Assembly (NCBI RefSeq): GCF_026262505.1 | Contig: NC_067207.1 | Coordinates: forward strand, 23,590,082-23,654,081 | Source: Trichomonas vaginalis G3 | Lineage: Eukaryota; Parabasalia; Trichomonadida; Trichomonadidae | Reading direction: 5' to 3' | Length of the DNA: 64,000 bases | In this document: positions 46,575-57,128 of the stretch, in pieces | How the letters are laid out: the number at the start of each line of letters is the position of its first letter | How positions within the stretch are numbered: position 1 is the first letter of the stretch | The notes under the pieces: generated by a model | Seen by the model: the letters and a program-made list of their open reading frames with translations, nothing else | Told to the model about the DNA's origin: nothing | The model's database searches: none | Position numbers and translations under genes: made by a program

Positions 46575-47067
46575 TTTTTGTTTCCATAAATTGCGTAAAT
46601 TGTCACTTTTCCTCCATCATAATTAACAAAGTTTATTTGCACATAAAATAATGCATATAGATAAAAGAATCAATATTTGTGATTCAAATGCTGTTCGGTA
46701 TTAGAATCTAAAATAATTACACTGTTATTGCATTTCTAACAGGCTTCACGACTAGAAAAAATGTTAAAAAATTACTAATTTGATCTTTTGCAACCAATGC
46801 TGAAAGATAATAATCAATTATTTGAATGCAACATTGATTTTTCTCTGAAGTAAAAGAGTTATTTGTTTATTCAATCAAGCGAGAATTTTACAGTTAACAA
46901 TGATTTAATCACAATATCATTCTTGGAACATATATGATTATATTCAAGCAAATGTCAAATGCTTAAATAACTATAGTATTTCAATTGTGATCGAAACCAA
47001 TCAAAGATCAACTCTTCAATCTTTGGATATCCAAATGATTGAACAACATTCTTTATTTATTCTTATA
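46575..47067. other. Intergenic region, nothing recognised
   Basis: AT-rich DNA between the ankyrin gene and the first of two inverted-repeat elements. Confidence 0.5.
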
Positions 47068-48341
47068 TACCCAGATTTTCCTTACTTTTACCACTCCCCA
47101 TGTAATTTCTGGGGAAAACGATAATTCATTTTTTTTATGGATGAATAGATCGTTTTCCTAGAAAGGACCTCATATCTCTGGCTAAAAAGAGTGTCAGATC
47201 CTAAATAGGTTATTGATCTAGTGTACAAATCCAATAAAAAGCCTATTTTTTGGCTTTTTTGGTGCTCATTTTTTCGAAGATCTACATGAATATGGGGAAA
47301 CCATCGGATTTTTTTGGTTAACCCACATCTTCATGTAGTCTGGACTATCTTTCCTCTAAGGACCTCTTTACGGGTGTAAAAACTCATAAAGTTCTCAAAA
47401 GATTCATTCTCGATCTCCATGCTGAAAGAATTTACAATAAAAAAGAGATCTACGCATCAAACTACAGCCATAAATGAACTGAACCCCTAAAGCTCAGCTC
47501 TTAGTTTATCAAAAACGTCGAAATCCTTCTCATTGCAATCAAATTTTCTCAATAACTCATAAGAAAAATCGAATTTTGATTAAGCCGATGTTATAGGTAT
47601 CACAAATACTACAAACTTGAGCAATATCGAAATTGCCAGCAAAAGTTTGAAATTGCATTGCTCATATTTGTTTTGTAAACTAAAAATCTGCTTATATTAT
47701 TCATTAATTTTTTATATATTATTCATATACTTTAATAAAAACAATACTATTTCACCTTAAAAATGAATTTCATAAGTCAATATTATTTTTTTGAAAATGT
47801 ATCAATTTTCGATTAAAACAACATGAGAATAAAATTTACGCAAAATTATTTTAAAAAATGGTTTTAAAAATTTACAATTGATGAAGAATAAGATTGCAAG
47901 AAGTTTTGAAGTTTAATTTTAAGAAAAAAAATTCGGATATTATTCATGGATCTAAGTAATCTGATATTTGAGTATCGGCACTATGCATAAAACATATATT
48001 TATAGTTTTTTTGGAGTTTTATGATTTTAAATATATTCAAATTTGGCAATCCAATAGATTTTTAAAAAATAGGTAAATAAAAATAGATTACATATGCAGC
48101 AGATTTAGAACATGAAACAAATCTTATAGTGACCCAAAAAAAAATTCATGATCCAAAAAAGAAAAAAATTGGCTAAATGGGAATCAAACCTTGGCATAAT
48201 GAATCATTATGTCGGATGTTTACACTACACTAAACCGGCAGTTCGAAAAATACCCTTGGTGGTTCTATTTAATAGCTACTCCCAACGATAGGCGGTGTCC
48301 CCAGCTTTAGAGGGGTGGTAAAAGTAAGGAAAATCTGGGTA
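47068..48341. mobile_element. Non-autonomous DNA element with 30-bp inverted ends
   Basis: TACCCAGATTTTCCTTACTT plus the following TTACCAC and CCCC at 47068-47099 recurs in inverse at 48312-48341 with one indel. The 1.27-kb interior has no coding capacity. A tRNA-like stretch lies near its right end (48176-48245). The target duplication is unclear. Confidence 0.65.
48176..48245 (-). other. tRNA-like stretch
   Basis: On the minus strand TTTAGTGTAGTGTAAA can form a D-arm, CATAATGATTCATTATG a perfect hairpin, and AAGGTTTGATTCCC resembles a B box. The acceptor ends do not pair well and the loop lacks T33, so it is not a functional tRNA. Confidence 0.3.
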
Positions 48342-48362
48342 ATTCTTTTTATTTTTTTTATA

Positions 48363-49467
48363 TTAAGGGTCCACTGTAAGGCCAAATAAGGTCTATCGTC
48401 GTCCCAAAAATATTGCTCGAGATGGTGTTTTACTAAGGCCCAAAACTTAAAAAAACACAAAAAAATTAACTTTACTCTTTTGAGATCCTTATCAGATATG
48501 CATCAATTTGATGCAGTATCGCAGTTCGAATCTGATTTTTTAATGTAGATGTACTCTAACATTCTTTAAAAAATGCAAAATGATATTAATTAAGCTTTTC
48601 ATTTCTGTATCATACACGAAACAAAATCATTCATTATACTAAAATTTATCAAAGTTTGAATAATGAAAAAAATAATATCTAAATTTTTACATTGAGTCGG
48701 CTATTGATATGGTTAATATTAAATCTTGTAAAAATTGGCATTATCCAGAATAATACCCACTAAAATACACAATTTTTTTTAAAAAATTTTATCAATTGTT
48801 ATGGTATATCTTTATGATAATGAATAAAATGCTTATTTTTCATAAGTAAATACATAATTTATGCTTAAACACAAAAAATAACACGAAAATTTTTGGCCAA
48901 CATATCTAAACTAAGGATAATGGTTTGAATATATAAACAATAATACTTTGTCCAGGGAATTAAATTTGTGCTATCCAATTGTCAATTCTTTGAATTTTTT
49001 TTAAATGCAAGATATCCCGGCATTAGCCTCAATAAATATATATATTATGCATCATAATATTAGTTTGTAATGGCATTAAAGCGAAATTCCTAATTTCTTC
49101 TCAATTAAATTCCTTGAAAAACATTGGAATTAATGATTGGAAATAGGTCAAAAAAATTCCTAATATAAAACTTATACTTAAGATAAAATTAAAATTCGAA
49201 AATATCTATTTTTCAAAACACGCATCCAAAAGCGAAAAAATTCGAAAAAATCATGTTCTTATAAAACTCACTGATTTTGCAATTTTTATGAGATTTGAAG
49301 TGATAGAATATATTACCATCTTATTGAAACATATGCTTCATTGTTGTATTCACATAATATTAATCAGAACACTAGGAAAAGTGGATTTTCGAAAAATGAC
49401 GATAACGATTATTTGCAAATCGCCTCTCAATTTTGAGAGACTTTCAATTTTTACAGTGGACCCTTAA
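48363..49467. mobile_element. TTAA-flanked non-autonomous element
   Basis: Both ends read, inward, TTAAGGGTCCACTGTAA (48363-48379 and 49451-49467 inverse). The 1.1-kb interior is AT-rich and non-coding. TTAA flanks plus GGG at the tips match the layout of the 9155 element, although the sequence differs. Confidence 0.7.
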
Positions 49468-49534
49468 ATATTTTAGATTTTTTTTAATTCTAATAACATA
49501 AACTTTAAATCAATAGTTGTATATGTATGATTTC

Positions 49535-51415
49535 TTATTTCTTTGAGAACCATCCAGATTTCTTTGCTGGTTTAGGTGAAGCTGATGGAGATGGAGTTGC
49601 TTTTTCTTTCTTTTCTGGTTTTGGAGAAGGAGAAATAGAAGGAGAAGGAACTGGAGATTTAGATGGAGAAGGAGTTGGTGTTTGTTTCTCTTTCTTGGAG
49701 AACCATCCTTTAGATTCTTTCTTTTCAGATGATTTCATCTTTTTCGCTTCTTCTTTGGATTTCTTCTCATCAACTTTGGAACTTTTGTCCTCTACTTTGA
49801 TTGGCTGAGTTGTTTCTGGTTTTGCTTGATCTTGTTTCTTAGAATCTTTTGGTTTTTCTAATGTTTTCTTTTCTTCGGACTTTGTTTCAACTTTCTTTTC
49901 TTCCTTTTTCTCTGGAGTTACTTTTTTAGAATCAGCTTTAGTTTCTACTTTGATTTCAGCTGATTTTGGTTTTGGTGTTGGTTTTTCCTTCTTTGAGAAC
50001 CATCCAGACTTCTTTTCTGGCTTTGGCGATGGAGATGGCGAAGGAGAAACAGAAGGAACTGGTGTTGGAGAGGGAGATGGAGTATTAGGTGGAGAAACAG
50101 AAGGAGAAGGCTTTGCAGATTGTACAGGAGTAGCAGAAGGAGATGGTGTTGGCGTAGATGTGGGTGTTGGCTTTGGAGATGGTGATTGAGAAGGAGATTT
50201 AGATTTCTTTCCTTTGGATTTTGGTTTCTCGACTTTAATTTCCTTTGGCTTGTACTTCTTTGGAGTAATTGCGCAGAATGCAGCTCTCACAGCGGCAGAA
50301 CCTGCGTATGTTGTTGAATTTTCGTCGGAATAAACGTAACCTTCTTTAAAGAGTGAATCAAGGAATGAAATATTAGTTGCATTATAGAGTGGACCAAAGC
50401 AAAGATCGAACCATGCTGTATTGGATGTATTTGTCATTAATTTCTTGACTTCGGCGAAATCTTCATCGAAATGCATCTTTGCGATTGTATATGGGTTAGT
50501 ACCATACTTCTTTTCCATGAATGCATGATAAAGGGCTGCTGTTTGGCCTCCAACGAGCTTATAAATTGGTTTTCCTTCTTCGTGCCTGAAAATGCCAAGC
50601 GAATGCATCGTTTGTAATGGGTTATCGATTTCTTTGAGAACAACAACAAAGACACCATTGATATCCTTAACTTTTGCGATGATTCTGGAATCAATAACTT
50701 CTAATGCAATTCTTATAGTAGAGTGCTTCTTGTAGTGGTTTTCGAAGTATTTGAGTGCGTAGTCCATAATGACCTTTCCGATATTTTGACCATCTTTTGT
50801 TTTAAGCTCTTTTATTTTATCTGCGCTATGGATAAAGATGTTGACTGGGAGAATATCATTAATTCTCTCCAAGACATCAAGAAGCTCATTCAATCCATCA
50901 ATGATTGTTTTGTTGTTGTGGAGCATTTCAAGGGCATTTTCGGCAGCAAGCTGGGCACCTGCGAAGCCATTTCCTAGTTCACCATGCTTCTCGTTGAAAG
51001 CACGTGTCTTCCAGTTCATTTGGGAGAACTCTTCCATCTTAGATCTTGGAAGTGTTTTAGAAAGAGTCATGAAGTTCCTGACGAGATCGCTCTTAACAAG
51101 GTCGACGAGGTTATCAAATGTATTCGCTCGAGAGATATGAATCTCGACAGGTAATTGCTTCAAAGATAAATATCTCTTAGATAGTTCTTGTAGGGCTCTG
51201 GATTTACCGCTTTTGTATACACCACCAATAATGAGAATTTTATTTGGTGGATATGAGTTTTCGAAGTGTGATATTGTATAATTTTCTGCTTTATTGCAAA
51301 CAAATGGGAATCTGCCTTTCTCGAGAACGAAATCATCACCCCAATAAATGAAGTACATGATGATCGAAATGATAAGCATTACCGTTCCGGCTATTTCATA
51401 CACTCTCTTGTTCAT
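49535..51415 (-). CDS. Membrane-anchored P-loop protein with Ser/Pro-rich tail
   Basis: The protein is 626 residues. A membrane span lies at about 9-25. A P-loop domain runs from about 58 to 390: Walker A GGVYKSGKS (64-72), a strand ending NIFIHSADKI, and helical parts like AAA/STAND ATPases; I could not place all motifs. The C-terminal 240 residues are low complexity, Ser/Pro/Thr-rich then Lys/Glu-rich, with the phrase GWFSKK repeated four times (two as KKSGWFSKK), the last at the very end. The tail may bind acidic partners or cytoskeleton. The ATG at 51415 is used. It shares orientation with the small gene just upstream (35 bp gap). Confidence 0.72.
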   Translation of the reverse strand: MNKRVYEIAGTVMLIISIIMYFIYWGDDFVLEKGRFPFVCNKAENYTISHFENSYPPNKILIIGGVYKSGKSRALQELSKRYLSLKQLPVEIHISRANTFDNLVDLVKSDLVRNFMTLSKTLPRSKMEEFSQMNWKTRAFNEKHGELGNGFAGAQLAAENALEMLHNNKTIIDGLNELLDVLERINDILPVNIFIHSADKIKELKTKDGQNIGKVIMDYALKYFENHYKKHSTIRIALEVIDSRIIAKVKDINGVFVVVLKEIDNPLQTMHSLGIFRHEEGKPIYKLVGGQTAALYHAFMEKKYGTNPYTIAKMHFDEDFAEVKKLMTNTSNTAWFDLCFGPLYNATNISFLDSLFKEGYVYSDENSTTYAGSAAVRAAFCAITPKKYKPKEIKVEKPKSKGKKSKSPSQSPSPKPTPTSTPTPSPSATPVQSAKPSPSVSPPNTPSPSPTPVPSVSPSPSPSPKPEKKSGWFSKKEKPTPKPKSAEIKVETKADSKKVTPEKKEEKKVETKSEEKKTLEKPKDSKKQDQAKPETTQPIKVEDKSSKVDEKKSKEEAKKMKSSEKKESKGWFSKKEKQTPTPSPSKSPVPSPSISPSPKPEKKEKATPSPSASPKPAKKSGWFSKK

Positions 51416-51450
51416 TAGATAAAAAATAAATTTTCAAAAAAAAAATTTTT

Positions 51451-51828
51451 TTATTTATCATCACCTAATCTACGAATACATGTCATTGTTTTCTCGATAC
51501 TGCTGGCAAGGCTAGTAGCATTACTAGCTTTGCGGCGAACAATTTCTGTCTGTCCGTCCTTTAAATTCGTTAAAGCTGTAAATAAATCTTGGGTTGCTTT
51601 TATACAATCTTGGAATTCAGCAGTAAGGAACTCCATTTGAGCTCCAATAATGTCGATAACTGAATTGTCAACTTCGTCAACTTTAGACATTACTTGAGTA
51701 ATTGAATTTTTTATTAATTCCGGCATGTTTGATTTGGATTCGAAATCTACTTTGGTTCGTGACAACTGGTCTGTTATTGTGTCTGATGGTTCTCTTATTT
51801 CCTGCTTGAATGGATCTTGATCAGCCAT
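51451..51828 (-). CDS. Small coiled-coil protein, 125 residues
   Basis: No family is firmly recognised. It is helical throughout, with heptad-like spacing from about residue 30 to 115 (MSKVDEVDNSVIDIIGAQMEFL), reminiscent of small BLOC-1/SNARE-associated subunits, but this is only a resemblance. An Inr (TCACTTT at about 51852-51858, minus strand) lies about 28 bases upstream of the ATG. Confidence 0.65.
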   Translation of the reverse strand: MADQDPFKQEIREPSDTITDQLSRTKVDFESKSNMPELIKNSITQVMSKVDEVDNSVIDIIGAQMEFLTAEFQDCIKATQDLFTALTNLKDGQTEIVRRKASNATSLASSIEKTMTCIRRLGDDK

Positions 51829-53444
51829 TTTGTCAAAAATTTTTACTAATCAAAGTGATGTTGGGTACTTTTTGTATGATGTGATTTTTTCATTAAGTCG
51901 AAATTATATTCTCTTATGGATGTGTATTATAAATGTTACACTAATTTTGTTATTTTGACAACCTAGCATTTAATAAGAATTTGATTCATGGAGAATCAAT
52001 TGAATATGACAATTTTACTTAATGAATTTATGAACCATTATATGCATTTGTAATGTGTCTCCTATCATCTATACAGATTTATTAGATTTGTTGAGAAGCA
52101 ATTTTGATGTTAACGGTAAATTGAAAATTATAACTATACAACAGTTACATATAATACATAGGCTGATTTATTTTAATAAGATAATTCATATTGTGAGGAA
52201 TTTGAATCAATATTATTCAAATTAGCATCGTTCTCTCTAAAACACCGGCTGTATTTATACTGCAACTAGACATTTAGAATTTCTGATTGTAACTAATTAT
52301 CAGATATGTGATTATTTTTCCCAAATCAATTCTATGAAAATAATTATATATTATTAAGTATATAGATGATTGCAAGTATTTAACATTATTGGTTTATATA
52401 GAAATACGATAAAAGCGGTTAAATAAGGAAACCCATCATTAAAAATATTTCAATGAAAAAATTGAGAAGGATTGTAGAGGTTATTTTTCCAATTAAGGGA
52501 TGTCAAGTAATATTAATGAATGGTACATAATTAATAGATTTTTCATTTGACTGAGGACTGTGACGAAAATTTGAACGATTAAACAGATGGGAATTCGATA
52601 ATCATAGAATTAAAATGCCTTTTCAAATAGAAAAATCGAGTATTTTGATGGAGAGCAGAAAAATATCATTCAGAAACACTTTATAGGGAAAATATTTATT
52701 GAACGTATTTCATTCATTTTAGAACAAATTGCAAGTATGAAAAAAAATTTATACAAAAATTTGAATAGATTATATTTCTTATTTTTTCAATAAGTATTTC
52801 GGTTTCCATAATTCAAAGTTTGAGAAGCTATCTCAATTTGAAACCAAATCTGGAAGATATTAATTCCAAAATTATTTGTAAATGAAAATGGCTAAAATTT
52901 AATTTGTTTTTATAATTTTGATGATTGTAAAATTTGTAGAATAGTGATTGCTATATTATGTATAATGAATTAAAAAAATTGAAAATGCTAAATCTCTTAA
53001 ATTTAACGATATGCCTTTAATTTAGCACGATTAATAATAATATTCATATATGAGGAAAAAACCGAGAAAGATTTGAAAGATTTATAATTCGTCATAAAGT
53101 ATTCAATTTCTTGTAAAAATCTTTCAGTTAAACACAAAAATCAATATTTCATTATCTGATATAACATTACATTTTTTAATCAATTCGATGAGTTAAATTA
53201 TTGAGAATACTTCAAATCTTTTTTATTATATTATTTTATCTTTTATTATACTATTTCTAATTCTCGAGTTTTCATTTCAATAATATCTTAAAATTTTAAA
53301 TCCTCAGAATATTTCATAATTAAATTTATTATGCCATGTAATTTTCTCACCTATGCTTACACAAAGTAAAATTAAAATTATCGAACATAAATTCTAAATA
53401 AAAAATTCAATAGATCTGAACCATAAACTAATTATTGTGATCAA
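51829..53444. other. Intergenic region, nothing recognised
   Basis: About 1.6 kb of very AT-rich DNA between divergent genes; I see no frames or repeats of note. Confidence 0.5.
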
Positions 53445-54455
53445 ATGTTTATTGAAGAAGACATCGAAGGATATACAATACAAATTCCGCTCACTTTTTC
53501 CGGATATCGTTACCTTACAACACTTGGCAAAGGTATGTTTGCTTGCGTAGTTCTTGTAGAAAATATACGGACGAATGAAAAATTCGCTTGCAAGATAATC
53601 AGTAGAGAGAAAATGGAAAAGGATAATCTAATTATTAGGCTTGAAGAAGAACTCAGAATTCTAGAACATATAAAACATCCTGCCATTGTTGATATCTATC
53701 GTATAATCTACCAAGAAAAGCTTATTATGATAATTATGGAATTCTGTTCTGGCGGAGAGATGCTTCAGAAGGTTACACAAGGCCCTACAATTCGTGAATC
53801 TGAAATTTGTAGATACGCAATGCAGATTTTATCGGCAATTAACTATCTACATCAGAGAGATATAATGCATCGCGATATTAAGCTCGAAAATATTATGATT
53901 GACCAAAATGGAGATGCAAAATTAATAGATTTTGGACTTTCAGAAGCATTTGGCGAACAAAACCTTAAAACACATTGCGGAACACTACTCTACATGGCAC
54001 CAGAAATTATCTGCCAGCATGAATTCGATGGAAAAGCTGTAGATATATGGGCTTTTGGAATCGTTATTTATGTTATGGTGACAAGGTGCTTCCCATGGAA
54101 AAGTACTACAGATGAAGGAGTAATTGATGAAATCATTGATACAGAGATATTTTTCCCTAATTTTATATCACCCGTCATATCTGCAATTTTGCATCGTTCA
54201 CTTGCAAAAGATCCTTCTAAAAGAGCAACAGCTCAAGAGCTTATAACTCTTATATCATCGTATTCTACTACAAAAGGAATTAGTATGCACGGTAGCAAAA
54301 CTCATTATAACGGGGAATTATTATTGATGGCAAAGAAACGCCGTCAACCTGCCAAGCTATTAATTAAGCCACATAAGTCAGTAGATATACCATTCCTTAA
54401 AGTTCCTAAGCCAATACAGCCAAGTTTTACTTTTGATCAGATTCAAAAGTTCTAA
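53445..54455 (+). CDS. CAMK-like serine/threonine protein kinase
   Basis: The protein is 336 residues. The kinase domain spans about 22-275 with all catalytic motifs: GKGMFACV (28-35), FACK50, HRDIKLEN (142-149), DFG (162-164), CGTLLYMAPE (activation loop to APE), DIWAFG and the late Arg in KRAT. HRDIKLEN and the APE context fit the CAMK/SNF1 group rather than tyrosine kinases. The C-terminal 60 residues are basic with a KKRRQPAKLLIKPHK stretch and no recognised domain. It should phosphorylate Ser/Thr on unknown substrates. The ATG at 53445 is four bases after TCAA. Confidence 0.9.
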   Translation: MFIEEDIEGYTIQIPLTFSGYRYLTTLGKGMFACVVLVENIRTNEKFACKIISREKMEKDNLIIRLEEELRILEHIKHPAIVDIYRIIYQEKLIMIIMEFCSGGEMLQKVTQGPTIRESEICRYAMQILSAINYLHQRDIMHRDIKLENIMIDQNGDAKLIDFGLSEAFGEQNLKTHCGTLLYMAPEIICQHEFDGKAVDIWAFGIVIYVMVTRCFPWKSTTDEGVIDEIIDTEIFFPNFISPVISAILHRSLAKDPSKRATAQELITLISSYSTTKGISMHGSKTHYNGELLLMAKKRRQPAKLLIKPHKSVDIPFLKVPKPIQPSFTFDQIQKF

Positions 54456-55117
54456 TGCGATTATATTATGTATATATTTGTTATTTATGAAACCATGCTA
54501 AACACTATCTTTGTTATATTAGAATTTAAACAAATTTTTTTCAATATTTTTTTCATGCAAAAAGTGAAAAAAGCTTAGATGAATAACGGTAAACAATATT
54601 TCAAAGTTTCATCATATGATCACTTGGATCCACCGGGAGAAATCCTTAAAATCTTGATTTTTATTCATTGATGAAATTTTGCTTCGATGAAGAATCAGTA
54701 GAATCATCATCAAGTGCTCCTATGAAAGTGACTACATTTTGTTCTATCTTCCAAATTTTTGAACGAATATTTCTTCTGCTATCGAGGGTTTTCTAATTAA
54801 CACTCTCCAAAAATAATTTATGAACGAGCAACATATGTGTGACACATTATGGTTTGATTTTGAAAATACGCTCAAAATTTTAGAGAGCGAAAAAATTTAT
54901 CCAAAAGTGACACATGAATTTACGATACATAAAACCCATATAAATAACTTTATAAGCTTGCGTATGCTTTAAATATTTCGGCGAAATTAATTTTGGCAAA
55001 CAATTTTTACAGAGATTTTACAAATTTCACTCTTGATGTCAAGATATTCAAAATATAGTGTGTACTTATATGACACCAAACATATTATTTGAAAACAAAA
55101 GCGATTTTTCGATCATT
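54456..55117. other. Intergenic region, nothing recognised
   Basis: A less AT-rich patch at about 54600-54720 contains a 30-codon frame from an ATG at 54580, too short to support a gene. Confidence 0.4.
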
Positions 55118-55122
55118 TCATT
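55118..55122 (+). promoter_or_regulatory. Inr-type transcription start, TCATT
   Basis: TCATT just before the ATG at 55124 matches the initiator; another TCATTT lies five bases further upstream. It supports the shorter start of the HAD gene. Confidence 0.45.
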
Positions 55123-55123
55123 C

Positions 55124-55843
55124 ATGAGTGATAAAGTTCTTGTAACTTTTGATATTGATGGAACAATTATCGACTGCCCAGATGGTGGCAAGAATCACAT
55201 CTTAGCAATTAATCTTGCTGCTAATGAATTGTATGGATTACCGAAGGATATCGACATGGAGAAATTTATTGGTCATTCTTACGTCGGAACAACAGATTAT
55301 TGGATTGTAAAAATGATTGCTGAGAAGGCTAAAGGACAGACATCCATCAGTGATGAAGAATTATTCAAGTTTTTGGATCTTGAATATGATTATTACGTAA
55401 AACTCGGATGCGGTGAATTTGTTGCATTACCAGGAGTCAAAAAGACACTCGAAACATTGAATAGCATGCCAAATGTTACTGTTTCATTATCTACTGGAAA
55501 TTACGACAAAATTGCATGGAAGAAGATCGAACATGCAGGAGTTCTCCCATTATTTAAAGAGCGCATCGGCGGCTTTGGCGATATTGAAGAAAGATCAAAC
55601 ATCTTAAAATTTGCAAGAAAACAAGCTGAAGAATTAAGAGGTTACAAGTTCGATCGTCATGTCCATATTGGTGACGCTATCCAAGATGTTAGAGCTGCTC
55701 AAGATGCAAATGCAGTTCCAGTTGCAGTTGAAACCGGATCTAAGAGGAAACCAGACTTCCCACAACCATGCTTCGTCATTCCAAACCTTGAAAAAGGATT
55801 CGACGAGTTTATCAACATTGTCAAGACTGGAAAACCTAATTAA
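55124..55843 (+). CDS. HAD-superfamily phosphatase, phosphoglycolate-phosphatase-like
   Basis: The protein is 239 residues from the ATG at 55124. Motif I is D10-IDGT, with D10 the phospho-accepting nucleophile. A helical cap (about 18-105) follows, then motif II LSTGN, a Lys-containing segment before motif III, and motif IV IGDAIQDVRAA. The layout fits subfamily I HAD phosphatases such as phosphoglycolate phosphatase or beta-phosphoglucomutase relatives. It would remove phosphate from a small metabolite in the cytosol; the substrate is not evident. An in-frame extension to 55058 begins at GTG and runs over two Inr motifs, so it is not used. Confidence 0.86.
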   Translation: MSDKVLVTFDIDGTIIDCPDGGKNHILAINLAANELYGLPKDIDMEKFIGHSYVGTTDYWIVKMIAEKAKGQTSISDEELFKFLDLEYDYYVKLGCGEFVALPGVKKTLETLNSMPNVTVSLSTGNYDKIAWKKIEHAGVLPLFKERIGGFGDIEERSNILKFARKQAEELRGYKFDRHVHIGDAIQDVRAAQDANAVPVAVETGSKRKPDFPQPCFVIPNLEKGFDEFINIVKTGKPN

Positions 55844-56099
55844 GGAATTATTCTCTTGACATCTTTAATTTTAACTAAAAATATGACTTGATGATCTCAT
55901 CAAAATCAAGCCATCACTATCTTAAACCATGAATCCATTTTTTAAATTTAATTTTTAAGCCAAGATTGTTTTTTTCGGCAAGAAAATGTCCAAATTAGTT
56001 TGGAAACATAGTATTGTGAAATGTTATTCAGTGCGAAATCTCAGAGATTTTGAATTGAATGAATTCAAATTTTCCTAAACGTACATATTTTTTTCAGAA

Positions 56100-56678
56100 A
56101 TGATTTCAAGGAGAACATCAACGCCGCTTCATCAGGAAGACTTACAAGTCACAACACAGAAGTCAAGGAACTATGTTAAACGTAAAACTATCTGTACTAT
56201 TGTTGGAGTCGTTAAAGATGCCGATTCAAATATCCTCCAAGAACCAAAAGAGAAGATACTCAGTGACTCAGAACTTAAACGACTTTGGAGACTTGTTAAT
56301 GCACATTTACACTCAGATGGACGTGAAAATCTTTCATATCCAACCGAATGGATTTCAAACTCAGAATCGCAAAAGGTTTTAGACTTAATACATTCTCTCT
56401 CCGAATCAGTAAAGAAAATTAAAAATGAAACACAAACTGCACAGTATACAAAAGAAGGTTTATTGCTAGATCAGACTGCAGATCTCAAAGAACAAATCAG
56501 AAAGTTAGAAAGAAAGATTGATTATAAGCAACAACATCTTTCAGAAATAGGAACAGAGATTTCCAAACTAAAACTCGAAATGGGCAAAGAAAAGAAATTA
56601 TTCATTCAAAAAGAGAAGCCAAAGCTTGCTCAGTTAGCTAAATTACAGAAGCGCATAGAACTCCTCAAAAAAGAGTAA
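56100..56678 (+). CDS. Coiled-coil hypothetical protein, 192 residues
   Basis: No family is recognised. The N-terminal 50 residues are basic and Thr/Ser-rich. A helical part with LWRLVNAHLHSDGREN follows, then a long coiled coil from about 115 to the end, rich in Lys/Glu/Leu. It may be a cytoskeletal or complex-assembly protein. The ATG at 56100 is the first in the frame. Confidence 0.65.
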   Translation: MISRRTSTPLHQEDLQVTTQKSRNYVKRKTICTIVGVVKDADSNILQEPKEKILSDSELKRLWRLVNAHLHSDGRENLSYPTEWISNSESQKVLDLIHSLSESVKKIKNETQTAQYTKEGLLLDQTADLKEQIRKLERKIDYKQQHLSEIGTEISKLKLEMGKEKKLFIQKEKPKLAQLAKLQKRIELLKKE

Positions 56679-57128
56679 CATTTCTTTAATAATATTATTT
56701 TGTTTTGTTTTTTGCAATTTAAAGACAATCTTCATGAAACAAGAAGTTTATTTTTATATATTGGCTATTTTGCTGAGATTGCTGATAATAGAAGTGCAAA
56801 GACACTCTTGTCAGTCAAAGATTCGAAAACAGAATAAGAATGGGGAACATCGTGTAGTTCTGGGGGCACTGATAAGAGAGCATATTTTCATTTTTTGACA
56901 ATACTTTTAAGGAGCAGGTAATATACCATAGGGCATATTGAATAGAGTTGATATCTGATTCATTATTTGCGACTTTTTCTGGTATATGTATTTTAATTGA
57001 TTATATAAGTGAGCAACATGAACAAACATACATTTTATCATATCAAAATTCTCATTTTTATTGATGTTTTCATCTAAATGGGAGTGATTCAATTTAACAT
57101 TATTTAAATATAATAAATGTGATGCACA
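56679..57128. other. Intergenic region
   Basis: A 54-codon frame from an ATG near 56734 begins with a hydrophobic stretch (YILAILLRLLII) but resembles nothing known. No repeat seen. Confidence 0.4.

Noticed and set aside
48176-48245. Functional tRNA
   Set aside because: Acceptor stem does not pair and the anticodon loop lacks the invariant U33.
49527-50189. Plus-strand Gly/Glu-rich frames
   Set aside because: Antisense of the Ser/Pro-rich tail of the 49535-51415 gene.
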